This document shows positions 46,514-58,069 of a DNA stretch of 64,000 nt, in pieces. This DNA is from Collybiopsis luxurians FD-317 M1 (taxonomy: Eukaryota; Basidiomycota; Agaricomycetes; Agaricales; Omphalotaceae), in the NCBI GenBank assembly GCA_000827265.1, contig KN834762.1, forward strand, positions 870,939 to 934,938, written 5' to 3'. The position numbers were made by a program, and so were the translations under genes. The stretch's first letter is position 1; the number at the start of each line of letters is the position of its first letter. The notes beneath the pieces were generated by a model that was not told the DNA's origin, ran no database searches, and saw only the letters and a list, made by a program, of their open reading frames with translations.

Positions 46514-46902
46514 TATGTGCGAAAATGAAATGCTGGGCAGCTGGAATTTCTGCCAGGCTTATATATTTTTTGCCAAAAATCAGATGACAGATAATTGCGG
46601 ATGCGCAACGGAGGAGTGTACCCTGAACGCGTAAAAATGATTGTTAATGGACAATCGTCATTTCCCACTGTTCTTTTCCGACGCCGAAGCGACGAGCGCA
46701 ACGCGTCCGAGGCGCGTCCGAAGCCCGCATTGGAACTTGGTGGTTCCTGGAACCCTGGTTGGCGACCTCACATCTGTCTGCGTGGACTCTGCTAGAGTAC
46801 CCCTGTGACATTCCTAACAAAATTAGATGGGACGAGGATAAGACCCTCACAAGGTTAAATAAGACGGCGTACGTACATACTGTCTAATGTCAGTGCTCTA
46901 CA

Positions 46903-47079
46903 ATGAGAACTACTTATCCGAAATCGATACCAGAATTTCACGATAGCCTGCGGCAATTTTCAGGGTCAAAAAAGGTGAGTGGCTTCAGTGAATTCACCTT
47001 GCGAATTTTCACCTTTTAGAAAGGGCCGAAGGCAGCACCAAGAGAAAAGTTTTCGGTCCAGCGGATTATTGCTCGTTAG
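46903..47079 (+). CDS. Possible 43-aa spliced microprotein
   Basis: An ATG opens 24 codons (MRTTYPKSIPEFHDSLRQFS...), followed by a GTGAGT donor, a 45-nt intron ending TTTTAG, and 19 more codons of basic sequence (KGPKAAPREKFSVQRIIAR). Phase is kept across the intron. I recognise no family; it may be chance. It sits in the 1-kb spacer (46514-47560), which otherwise holds the promoters of its neighbours. Confidence 0.2.
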
Positions 47080-47560
47080 AGACCGCAGGCAATAGTTATG
47101 AGGAGACTTTGAAGATGCTCAGGACGTTGGAAGGGGCATGTGCCATCCACGCGACGCGTGATTTTCGTGGGATCAAGATTAAGCGCCCGGAATGACTCAT
47201 TGCCGCGTCGCGCTTGTCTTGCAGCTGTTTCCAGATTCCAGATTTAACTCGCTCGCCGCTCACTGATAATCTTCACACTATATGACAAAGGCCGAAAAAG
47301 ACCTCAACTCTTGCATCCTCAGAATAATCAGAATAATTAATTATTTATTGAGGTCTTCAATGCGATCAAAAGACTCGAATAGACGAACAATAGAACTCCC
47401 AAATGCCACAGATCTCACGTGTAATTTCTTTTAAAGTTCGGTGTCCTCAGTCCTGACATTGCCCACTGCTCTCATCCATCTCTTCTCCGTTTCTTACGAC
47501 TCTGCGAGTTGACCTTACGACCACATTGCTCTCTCTTTTAGTTTCTTGTTCCGTTCTCAA

Positions 47561-48975
47561 ATGCCTGTTCACGGTGAAGATCAAGCTTTCTCTGTCCATG
47601 TTCAAGACTCTCGTCCAGGAATACAAGCCACTCGTCGTCGCGGAAGGTCAGTTCTCGAAACCACAATGGTTTTCAGAACTGCCGGAGATTCATGCGCGCG
47701 AGTGAGGGCCGAAAATGCTGATAAAATCCGCATCAGCATTACTGGGTGCGTTACTACTGCTCAGGTTCAGAATACTGACAATTGAATATTGAAATTTACA
47801 GCCCCAAACCCGTCGAAGACGAGAACCAAAGCGAAGCTACTGCATCAGCGCGCCCGTTCTACAACACGAGCACTTCTGTGACAATCACTCATCGCGATGT
47901 GAATCTGGCCTTGAACGTCCGTCGACCTCGACCTCTGATCCGTTTTGTTTCTGTTGGTCCCATCTCTGAAGAAGAAGCCATGCTTCATCCGGGAGAGGAG
48001 AAGATACCCGACAAGACTAGAGCGGCAGAACCTTCTTCAAAGGACTCGGAGAAGGCTAAGGCCAAAGTTCGGCCAGTATCAGCTCCATCGCCCTCACCTG
48101 AAGTAGTAAAGGCGATGCTGGATGCTCCTCCAATGCAGCCCGTCGTTTTTGCTCGTCCGCTCTCAGCTCCGATGCTTCCAGGGGAAATGGTGCAAGCCAT
48201 GTTAGAGGGTCAGGCGCGTACAGGTAAACATCCAGAGGTGCCTCCTCCCCAGTCTCTTGTTCCAGCTCGTCCATCTGCTCCGCTTCGCATTGTCACGAAT
48301 CCGACGTCTCTTCCGTACGACGTAAACCCTGATTCAGACGTGGATTCTCCTCTTCAATCTGCTTCTTCACCCCTCCTGTCTTTCAGACCCCATCAGTTCA
48401 GCGGTGGACGCTCTGTACTCCCTCGGCGGGTGGTCCTGGATGAACCGCTGGCGTCTCTGTGCCCTCCCTCTCCCTCTGAGAGCTCTTTGTTGCGTGATGT
48501 CATTCCAGAGGAAGTAGAAGAGGAGAACGTTGAGGCAGCTGTCTCCCTCGACAGCAGCCTTCGTTCCTTCACGACGGCAAGCGAGTCTATCCGTAGAGGG
48601 AAGGTTGGAAACCTGACCAAAGCTGTCATGGAGAAGTTATCGAGTTCCAGCTCTCGCCAGACTTCCTCCGGTACAGCTCTTGGACGCCCCTCCATGTCTC
48701 CTCCGCCCTCGGCGTTCCAACGGTTTGAACGTGCATTGGGCGCTGGTACTGGGTCGTCACTCAGTCTTGCTTCTCGGAGCAGCTTGAAAAGCGTCAACGG
48801 GACTGGAAGAGGCGTGAAAGCCCTTCTTGGGAAAGCAAGGGCTATGGGGAAGGGCATAAAGAGGTCGAGGGAGGATGAGAACGTTGATCCTGAGTACGCG
48901 AACGAGAACTTTGAATGCCCCATCGCCGGACGAAGAATCAAGAGGAAGCTCTTGGGAATGACTATCAGTCAGTGA
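47561..48975 (+). CDS. Disordered Pro/Ser-rich protein, unknown (452 aa)
   Basis: Two exons (47561-47745, 47802-48975) join in frame (...ISITG/PKPVEDEN...). I do not recognise a domain. The sequence is low in hydrophobic residues and rich in Pro, Ser and Glu. It carries two imperfect internal repeats, RPVSAPSPSPEVVKAMLDA and RPLSAPMLPGEMVQAMLEG. An acidic patch (PEEVEEENVEAAV) and a basic C-terminus (KGIKRSREDENVDP, GRRIKRKLLG) follow, the latter looking like a nuclear localisation signal. There is no signal peptide or membrane span. The length of frame and fitting splice sites make it a credible gene; a nuclear or regulatory role is only a guess. Confidence 0.65.
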
Positions 48976-49482
48976 TGTTCCTTTGATAGGCTGGTATCCT
49001 GGAGATATCTTGTCTCGGTTGTTTTATAGGTTTTTCTTAATTATTTGAGTCTCCCACTTTCCTTTACTCACTCTCTTTTATTTACGATCGTGATGACCAT
49101 GCCTTCATGACTGGTAGACGTTGATTATCAAGTTATACGCATCGCATTCATATACCTTAGCACCTCTGTAGATTAATCGATAGAACGTTAGTTACTACCA
49201 GTGGCTAACGATCTAACATTCATATGGCTCTCTTCTCAATGACAACTTGCCAGAGTTTTGTCGGACTTAATTTTTGATTACGGGAAGCTAATCATCCCGG
49301 AAGACTAAGCGACGCACGCGCAGCACCTGAGCATCTCCACTTGATGCTGCAGGTCCAAGGGAGATGCGGCAGCGCTGCCCCCCTGTGCTAAGGTCAGAAG
49401 TGGCGACGCTGTATCAGGATAGTTCAGTCTGAGTGCTATGAGACATGCAGCTTACTAACTTTCATAGATTTGTTATATCTAG

Positions 49483-49528
49483 CTTGGCGAGACAGAACAC
49501 TGATCGCTTTTCCCTCTGTCTCGCCAAG
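49483..49528. repeat. Perfect 14-bp inverted repeat (hairpin)
   Basis: CTTGGCGAGACAGA at 49483-49496 and its exact complement at 49515-49528, separated by 18 nt. A related CTTCTGTCTCGTCAGCGA follows near 49573. The rest of 48976-50252 holds no supported gene. Confidence 0.75.
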
Positions 49529-50252
49529 TAAGATGTTATTTTATTATGTATGTCCATACTCACTAGGGTTTTCTTCTGTCTCGTCAGCGACTTTTTACGC
49601 TAACCATCCCTTCCCACCCTGATCTTTTACTTTGACGCCTAAATCAAATGTTATCGAACGATATTACTTGTTCTCTCATGGACTTTGTTTATAGTAATTT
49701 ATATCTGCATTTTTGATTCTCATTATCTATGTAACTGTGGACGATCGAGTACAGACCGTAGCATTTTTTTTGTAACCCTTTCCGGAGCATCCCAATGCAC
49801 ACGGGCCTTTCTGGGCTGCTTTCTTTGGCTAAAAGTGGAAGTCTTCCATGAGATGATTGGAAGCGCCTGAGACCCATTGATATTCTTGGTGCCGTGTTGT
49901 TCCGCGATTTGTTTCGGCAAATATCCGACACATAACTCTCACCTAAGTGCCCAACACTCGCACAATAGAGCATGGCATTTTGACTTAAAGTCCCTCATCT
50001 GTGAGGGCATTACTTTCAATCCATGCAGAATGTTAATCTGCAGATTTTGGTAAACATATACTCAATGCACTAACTACTCTCCAGTGCATAATGTTAAATG
50101 ATTGGTGGACTTGCAACAGATGAAGCAAGAATGCAGATACAGATGGTATCCCTTCTGACTACTGGCATATTGTCTTTGCCAGCAAAGGGTTCTAGGATGG
50201 TGGCACTTTATCTCTGCAGTTTGGACATGCTGATTATTGACTCTGTACAAGG

Positions 50253-50850
50253 TAGTGATGGATAGGGTCAGGTTGGGGAGGGCTTGGGAAGGCTTGGGCT
50301 TGATATAGTCTGAGCCCTGACCCTGAGCCCAAGCCTGAGGCTCAAATCCCAGGGCTTGGGCTCAAGGCAGTTGTAAAGACAAACATGACACATACAAAGT
50401 AATTAGAATACTGTTCAGCATTACACATACAAACTACTACACTAGTGTCTAATCATCAGTATCAGATTGAATCCAACTCCACCTCAATAAGAAATAATTC
50501 ATCTTCCTTGACCAGATTTTTTGCAGCTTGCTTGCTTTCTATATTTTCCATCTCAGCAGGCTGTAGAAGCTCCTCCTCCTCTTCTAGTTGAGTTGAAGGC
50601 TGTGGATCACATATAATCAACTCCCAATGAATGGTGCACTTGACAACTTGTAGTGCTTCAACAATATTGCCCTTCAGGTGATTACAACACTTAGAAATAG
50701 TGATGCTTAATTGAGTCCAAGCCCAGGGCTCAGGGCTTTCAAAGATCAAGCTGGAGCCTTGAGCCCTCTTAGGCCCTGGCATAGGGTTGGGCTTTCTAGG
50801 GCTGGGTAGGGCTGGGCTTTAGGGCTCAAGCCCAACCCTCCCCATCACTA
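50253..50850 (-). mobile_element. hAT transposon, non-autonomous deletion derivative (598 bp)
   Basis: The ends are TAGTGATGG...CCATCACTA inverted repeats, with further GGGCTTGGG/CCCAAGCCC-rich subterminal repeats. The 8-bp sequence GTACAAGG is duplicated exactly on both sides (50245-50252 and 50851-50858), as expected for hAT. Inside, on the minus strand, an open frame (50782-50462) encodes HLKGNIVEALQVVKCTIHW, DPQPS and EEEEELL, which resembles the C-terminal dimerisation end of mushroom hAT transposases. The catalytic part is missing. Confidence 0.85.
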
Positions 50851-51378
50851 GTACAAGGTGATACAGAAATGAAATCATTGATTTTCTGCACTATGTGAGT
50901 TATTACTAGTACTATGCATGGGTAGAAACTTAAGTTGAACTTGAAGATTGTTAATGACAATATTGCACAATTTTTGTGTTCAAGCTTACAATTATACAGA
51001 ATTGATGATTCTGCAATTGGAATTGAACACTGGGGTACTTGATACTACTACTGCAGACAGTTGGCCTGGTGTGGTACTACTTATTGTTGAGTGGCCAAGT
51101 ACTCAATGGACAGCTGCTGGAATCTTGCCCCTAACCTGTCAATGCTAGCAGACTCACCCAGTTTCCTTGCAAGTGTTCTGTTGAGCCCATACAACTCCAA
51201 TGTACCCCAGGGGTATTCAATGACAAGTGGTTCAACTTAGACAAACTTACTTTAGTGGCTCAAGGCATTGCAGACAGAGTATCCATACACAGGCAATTAG
51301 TATCCAGGGTTACAGCACAAGTTGGATGATAGCTGAGCATTTGCATCTGGTTGAGATTCATTGGTTTTAGGAGTGGTG

Positions 51379-51604
51379 CATCAGGAAAAAGCCCTAAAGC
51401 CCAGGCTACCCAGACTGGCCAGGGGACACCCCCTAAATCCTAGGCAACCTTGGGCTCTCTGAGCATCCTGAGACCATCTCAAACCTATTTTCAACTGGCC
51501 TCAGAGATCCCAGGGAGCCCAGGTTACCCCTCAGGGACCTTGAGGCTCCCTAGGATTTGGGGGTGTCCCTGGGCAGCCTGGGCTTCAGGTCATTTTTCCT
51601 GATG
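51379..51604. mobile_element. Palindromic MITE-like element (226 bp)
   Basis: Starts CATCAGGAAAAA and ends with its complement (TTTTTCCTGATG). The inverted similarity extends inward through GCCCAGGCT, GGGGACACCCCC and AAATCCTAGG, so almost the whole element folds on itself. A clear target-site duplication could not be fixed. Confidence 0.6.
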
Positions 51605-52210
51605 TGCCTAGTCTGTACAAATGGAGTAATGCCAGCTTTGCCTTTTCCATTAAAGGAACCTGGGAAAGTGGCTATCAGCTAGGATAATATTATGTTAGAA
51701 GATGGATGACTATGTTGTACAACTAGAGAAGATACACAGAAGTGGATGATGAGTTGGCCTGATATTCTAGAACATGGAGTAGCACCCTTTGCCCATCAGT
51801 ACCATTTGCCCCCATGGATAAGCCATCACTTAAATGGTTCAGGAGGAGCTCTGGAGTCAGGAGTAATCAGGATGAAACTCAAAGTTGGTTGGTCAGCTTG
51901 GGATGAATTACTGGAACAGGAGAAAGGATGACACTTTTGCAGGGATTTTTGTTGGGTTTTGGTTTTCAATCTCCAGGTTTAAGGATATATGTGCCATTTG
52001 TATGAAGATGTGGACAATTTGTATGGTTTCTCAGACATTGGATTTTGTATAAGTAGTGGAAGTAGCTACTGCATAACTCAGAATATTGCATCCCTCAGTT
52101 AGACACTTTAATCTCACTCTTCTCTTGCCTGGTACTTTGGTCCAATTGTCAGACAGTATCACAGACTACTTGTTGGTTGAGCCAGACTCTCCTCTTGTAG
52201 TACCACTCAT

Positions 52211-52440
52211 CATTTGCTGGTTAGTATGCTAGCCTTGTGGTTCAAGTCAACCCATTGTTTGCTGGCCAGAGAGCTGACCTTGTCACAACTTTTGTATACC
52301 CTACTTGTCATTTGCTGGTTAGTATGCCAGCCTTGTGGTCCAAGTTGACTTGTTGTTTGTTGGCCTGTGTGCTGACCTTGTTGCAAACCTAGTATACCCA
52401 CTCATTGTTTGTCAGTTAGTGTGCTGGTTTTTCCTTTTGC
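52211..52440. repeat. Tandem repeat, ~98-bp units of two ~49-bp halves
   Basis: CATTTGCTGGTTAGTATG(C)...CCTTGTGG recurs at 52211 and 52309 and in altered form near 52403. Between them lies a related half unit (TTGTTTG.TGGCC...GCTGACCTTGT). No coding sense. Confidence 0.65.
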
Positions 52441-53817
52441 TTTTCTACCAAGGACCAGGCAGTCTGTCCAGTAGAGTCATATTTGTTAGACAATTACTAG
52501 TTGAGCTAGAAGTTGATATATTATATATTCCCTGTGGAACCTTTGACAATGCACTCTTGCACAAACACACAAATCACTGGTACAACTAGTTGTCTCTATC
52601 AAGAGACCACTTAGTAAAAACCTAACTCATTTACAAGTCCAGAATGAAATGAAGGAATCGTCTTGCAGTGAAGTTGTCCTTTTTCCCACATTTCTCATGC
52701 TCTTTTTTTTTGCCGTTTGTATGCAGGTTTTATCCCCTTATACAGACCTGTCACTTTTGACATTTGTCATGTTATGCATGATCTTTTCAACTACCATCAT
52801 CTCCGCTTTCCTTGCTTTCGTCTCCATACCTTTGCTCTGTCCCTTTTTTTGAGCTCTTGCTGTCTTTCGGCCAATGTACTTCTCATAATTTTGGCCTTTA
52901 ACACCTTCAATCTTTCTTTCTGTTTTTCTTTTTCTTTTTTTTTTAAATTTTTAAATTTTTAAATTTTTTTTCCCCTCCTGGTTCTGATTGAGTGAGATTA
53001 GCCATATGTAACACCTCAGTACTGGCATGCACAATTGCTGCTAATATCCCTTGCATATATCACCTCATTGCTGGACATGACAATCGCTGCTATGTGTATA
53101 TGTCAAATATGTTCTACTCAAAAAAACACCTACTTGCAAGTTTGTCTCATTATACATGTCCGGACTTGTACATGCCATGTGCGAAGTGCGATGGCCCATC
53201 CCACAAGTAACAGGGTAGGGATTTTTGCATGTCTGTTGCATGGTACATGCATATAAGATAATATAATAATATAACTTCTGGGAATGTATCCATCTAATAA
53301 TTGGCCAGTTCATAAATTAATGATATTTTTCAATTGAAAACTGGAAAGAGTTTCAAAATAGTATGTGGATGATTATTATGATCACTTTGCCAGTTTAAAT
53401 GGTGACCATTTGAGCATTTGTCAAAAGGCAAGATCTTAAATCTGGCAACATAAACAAAGTATTTGTAGCTCAATTAGTCAAGATAAAAAGATAAAAAGCC
53501 CTGCACTTGAAACATACAAGAGAAGGGGATTTAATGAACACCACTCCCCCATGTACCTCAGGCTATGGAATACTTCAAAAATGCCAATATAAACTATGGT
53601 CCCCAAAGTTCTGCAGGTAGCCAGTGCACTGTGGGTTCAGAGCTATGCAAAAAAGCTGTCTATGGATAAGACACTTGAGTTTCACCGAGAGAAAGATTGA
53701 AACCCAGAAGACAACATCAGATCAAGTTACCATCGCTTGGACCCAATTGTATATTGACTATGTATCCATTCTACCGAGTAGCTGATGAGTTTCAGTTCGT
53801 CAAGAAAGCCTACGCCG
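52441..53817. other. AT-rich, transposon-derived region without genes
   Basis: Contains a T-rich stretch with AAATTTTT repeats at about 52925-52975. About 53157-53213 matches 25065-25115 in inverted orientation. Otherwise only short chance frames. Flanking sequence at 50859-51378 and 51605-52210 is similar in character. Confidence 0.45.
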
Positions 53818-53929
53818 ATTCAGAAAAAAAAGACATGTGTGGCGGCTGACGGTGAGCCATTTGTCAGCCGGGCAACCCTCAGCGAGCCATGCAACCGGCA
53901 ATTATATGTCTTTTTTTTTCTCTCTGAAT
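53818..53929. repeat. Short inverted-repeat element (112 bp)
   Basis: ATTCAGA(A)8GACAT at the left and, inverted, ATTCAGAGAG(A)9GACAT at the right. It looks like a very small MITE. The remaining sequence to 54393 is presumably the promoter of membrane protein copy 3. Confidence 0.5.
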
Positions 53930-54393
53930 TTGGCTAGGTTTTCTCTCATGTTCATCACTCGAAAAGAGTGTATTCACTATATACGGCATCGAAATGCCAA
54001 ATCTGGGCCTGTCCGAAGATGGTCAGGCTCGAGGTCCATGGGGGTAGGTCATCGCATCATGTCACGTATCACACTGGCTGATGCTAGAGGACCCCGGACT
54101 AGTCGGAATGACATTTGATCAGGCAAACCTGACCTTGTCCTCGAGGGCAACAGTACGGTTTATCAACGGTTTCACATGAACATTTGGATGGTGCTTCTCG
54201 TTGGCAAGGCTGCAAATTACTTCTAAATCCCGAGTTAAGACTAATCTATAAGTAACCACCCAGAGGTAACGGCCTCATGTCTATCATGTTACAATTCATT
54301 CGAAGTGTATATTAAGGTTATTATTTCTAACAGACAATTGGGAATTCTTTCGCTCGTTCACAACAGCAGTACCGCAACAAGACACCTCCATAC

Positions 54394-56144
54394 ATGCTCA
54401 TTTTTGTGCTGCTGCTGCTGATCCGCACTGCGGTTACTCTCCCTACTGCTCTTTCAACAGCTGCCAGTGACTCTATACCTCAGGCTGGCTCAAGCGACGC
54501 AACTCGGTCAACATCGGAGATTGTATGGAGCTGTATCACCACAATTTTTGCATGTACCTGGGTGGCCGTCCATCCAAATGTGCCTTTTATCCATGCCTCA
54601 AACCGCGAGCTGCTTTGGCGTCGCGCGAAAATACTTGCAGTCGCGCTCATTGCGCCGGAGTTCGTAATCATCTGGGCTGCAAACCAATTACGATCTGCAT
54701 TCCATGCTGTGCGGACACTACGTGAATTCGATGCTTGTATGTATCAAAGAGCTCGGTATTTTTTTTGTACTGATCTATATCAATTCAAGGCCAGCACTGG
54801 ACAATGACACATGGAATGTTCCTCGTCATGGGAGGTTTCATGCTGACTGATGCATCTGGAAAGATTTCACAAGTTTTACAAGAGAAGAATCTTGCGCATC
54901 TCTTATTTCAGGGTGATATTGTCCTTCCCCATATTTCTGAATCCGAAATAATGGACAGGAGCAAGGGAGATGCATTGGCAAAAACACTTGTTTTGATCCA
55001 GACCACTTGGTTCATTGCACAGGTCATTTCACGGGCGGTGTTGCATCTACCGATAACTGAACTGGAACTTACCACCGTCGCCTTTGCTCTCCTCAATTTC
55101 TTCACCTATGCACTATGGTGGAAGAAACCGTTGGATGTACGATATCCCATTCTTGTTGCACTGCTACCCACACATGAATCGGAGGTCATATTCCGTCGGC
55201 AGAGAAGTGAGCCTGAGGGCGAGAATGTCGATAGAGATGACACTATTAGTCAGGGTTCCACTGACTGGTATGCCGCCAGCGAGAGTACCTATAACACTGT
55301 TGACACAGAAAGCCTCAACTCCAGGGTCTCATGGTTCTCATCAGAACTTGCTCAATTTCAAAACCTTCGTACACACTTCTACAGTCAAGTTACAGAGGAG
55401 GTCCACACAATGAATATCAATTCCAGAAGAATTGATGGAGACACAGAAGGGGGGAGTTACAGTTGTAGCCAAAGTCCCGCAGAGGCCCCAGATAAAAATA
55501 ACACAGATAATTTTCAGAGAGTCAGTTCTTCATTAACTTCCACAAGTCTATCCTCTGCTCCAGAAGTGGGTCTGCAGGCTCATTCGGCGATCTCTGATTG
55601 GGAAGAAGGTCGGGAGCCATTCTTATCTAAAGCTAGTTCATTCATCACATCAGTTTGGGCTTATTTCTTGGGACTCTTCCGAGGTTTCATTATGCCCGCA
55701 CCAAATTTATCATCAGATGAAGATCACAGATATACAAACAACGTCCCCTTATTCTATGCAGGCCCTCGACGTCCTGTTCTCCTCGAGACGGCTAGTAGGT
55801 TTTCGTTCTACTTTGGTTCAATGGTCTTGGAGATGTTTATTGGGACACTCTTTGGCTCAATCCATTGTGCAGCCTGGGCATTTCATTTCCCTTCAAAATT
55901 AGAAAGAGACTTGTGGCGAACCATGTCTCTTTGCATCACTGTTGCTCCTCTGGCAATGATCTTCGGAGTCATCCCAGTTTTTATTAATCGATATCTATAC
56001 TTGACCAGGATTACCCGTTGGCTCTTTGTCGTTTACATTCTTGCCAGGTTAATGATATTAGTTATGGCCTTTGTGCTTCTTAGGGACCTTCCTGAAGCTG
56101 CTTTTCAGGAAATTCAATGGACCACATACATTCCGCATGTATAG
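54394..56144 (+). CDS. Multi-span membrane protein family, copy 3 (565 aa)
   Basis: Exon 1 is 54394-54736 and exon 2 is 54790-56144; 566 codons with the stop. The intron (GTATGT...TTCAAG) uses an AAG acceptor at the same position and phase as copy 2, giving the conserved DACQHWTMTHGMF. Landmarks: MLIFVLLLLIRTAVTLP start, STSEIVWSCITTIFACTWVAVHPNVP, RAKILAVALIAPEFVIIWAANQL, HGMFLVMGGFML, SEIMDRSKGDALAKTLVLIQ, a hydrophilic variable middle with SSLTSTSLSSAPEVG, FIGTLFGSIHCAAWAFHFPSK, and the end WTTYIPHV. The flanking blocks are nearly the same as in copy 2. Function and location are unknown; several hydrophobic segments and a signal-like start suggest an endomembrane or plasma-membrane protein. 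A decayed relative follows directly downstream. Confidence 0.85.
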
Positions 56145-56299
56145 TTGTGTACATACCACTTTGGACTTCATCACGTATGAGTAATTGTCTGTGTATATTT
56201 TCTGAAACTTTAGGTCAATAAATCATAGCTGAACATGCGGGGTGGAGACTTTAGCGAGCAACCGGTGCAGGCGTGCGAGCAAGTACAAACCATAATTTA

Positions 56300-58069
56300 C
56301 GAGGTGCGAGCAGACTACGCAAGATGCATTGTAGTAGAGAAAACTATTGGATGTCCGACGTCCGATCCTATTAAACCTCCGACTTGGAGCTTTTAAAACA
56401 TTTGTCAATGAATGCAAGTCCAAGGGACTGACTTCGGAGCGGACCTTTTCAGACTCAGATGCAGAATCAACTAAGGCCTCTAGAGTATTGGATTCAGGAC
56501 CGCATTACGAAGAGTCTGTGGATGTTGACAAGGGTCAGAGCTCAATGCTATCTCAGGCTGATGCAGGCTCTGTGTCTAGTGGCAACATGGAGGTTGACAT
56601 CACCAAAGATAAAGCCCCATCCCCGACGCAAGAATTCCAACTCGGTACCAGTGTAATGCATGGAATGCTCACTGGTTCTTCTGGTATACAGTCTGTGGAA
56701 GGCTTCAATTAGCATTGGGAACAGCTTGATAGGGATTTGCGGGCTATCCCTATGAGCCAACAAAATCATCTGATTTTTCCTCGCCAGTCAAAGAACCTCA
56801 TTCATATTTCAGCTAACCATTCTCGCTTGCAACAATTTCTTCACAATATCAACGCCAATGCATTGCCAGAAGAGGATATCACAGATTCAATGAAGCCACG
56901 GAACTTGAACAGCAGTAAGTTGGTAAGCGGCTCCGTCGATGCGGCTCAGGATGCTCTCCCTCCTCTCCTGCCTCCTTCCAGCATTTGAATTCACAGAATA
57001 ATAAAATATCTGTGAGCAGCTCTGCCGACAGCACCCAGCTCTTTAAGGACATTCGGCCTTCCTCTCCTACCTCCTTCCTCTCCTACCTCCTTCCAGCACC
57101 TGAATTCACAGGACAATGAAAAATTTCGGAGCAGCTGTGCTGATGCTGCTTACCCTCTGAATGTTGACAAGGTTGAAGACTCAGAGGTAGGCACCACAGC
57201 CCAAAATTTTCCATTCGTTACAGATTCCGCATCCGTCAGAGGTGGGAAGTTGGACTTGAAAATCCATCTCGGAATCCTTATTTCGGTTTGGATGCAATGC
57301 GAGGAATAACTAATGATTCCTCCAGTGCTTTGTTAGCGGAAGTCTCTCCCTGGGAACTACTTAATAGGGAGTTGCAGGCCATCCCGATGAGCGAACAAAG
57401 TCATACCTCTTATTGCCGGTCAAAGAGCCGCTACTATTCAGCCGCCCGTTTACAACAATTCTTTCTCAAGATTAGTACATATCTCGAGATAACAACAAAT
57501 TTGTGAACAACAAGGTGAACGATATGGTGAACGACACCGCCCAGCACTTTCGAGACATTCAACCTTACGCTTCCGCATCCGTCGCATTTCTTTAGATCTA
57601 TTTCAGGAACCTTTACGTACAGTTTATGCTTCCAACAACGCCAAACTCGGCAGGCAAAAAAAACGAATGTCGTCTGACACTGACACTGTCCCCTTGTTCT
57701 ACGCGGACCCTCCGTTTCACCAGACTCCTTTCATCTAAATTTTTTGGGCCCAATAGCCCTGGAGATGCTCATTGGGACAATGTTTGGCTCAATCCATTGT
57801 CTGGCATGGACATATCAAAAACAGAACAAGAGTTATGGAGAATTGTGTCACTTTGCATTACTGCTGCTCCTATGGGAATGATGCCTAGACTGGTGGGACC
57901 ATTTTTGATGAACCGGTATTATAAATTGGCCAGAGTCAATCTCTTATTTTTTTGTCATATACATCCTTGCGAGATTAACAATAATTGTTTGGTTTTTGCG
58001 CTCCTTCGGGATCTTCCTGAAGGTGCTTTGGAAGAGGTTCAATGGGATACATTTATTCCACATGTTTAG
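56300..58069 (+). pseudogene. Decayed copy of the membrane protein family
   Basis: Begins near YALWW, where the two Trp codons read TAG TAG, then LDVRRPIL. Open pieces of the variable middle follow (LQQFLHNINANALPEED, resembling copy 1's LEQFLRDIQGDVLSDK) with several stops. The variable part appears twice: LDRDLRAIPMSQQNH with SRLQQF at about 56730-56850, and LNRELQAIPMSEQSH with ARLQQF at about 57365-57470. A conserved tail, with frameshifts, ends LRDLPEGALEEVQWDTFIPHV at 58069. The N-terminal exon is missing or unrecognisable; the left limit is approximate. Confidence 0.8.

Noticed and set aside
49483..49528. Hairpin as a Rho-independent terminator
   Set aside because: The genome is eukaryotic and no T-run follows the stem; reported as an inverted repeat only.
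52925..52975. T-rich tract with AAATTTTT repeats, possible origin or poly(A) tail of a retroposon
   Set aside because: Simple low-complexity sequence; no target-site duplication or coding body next to it.
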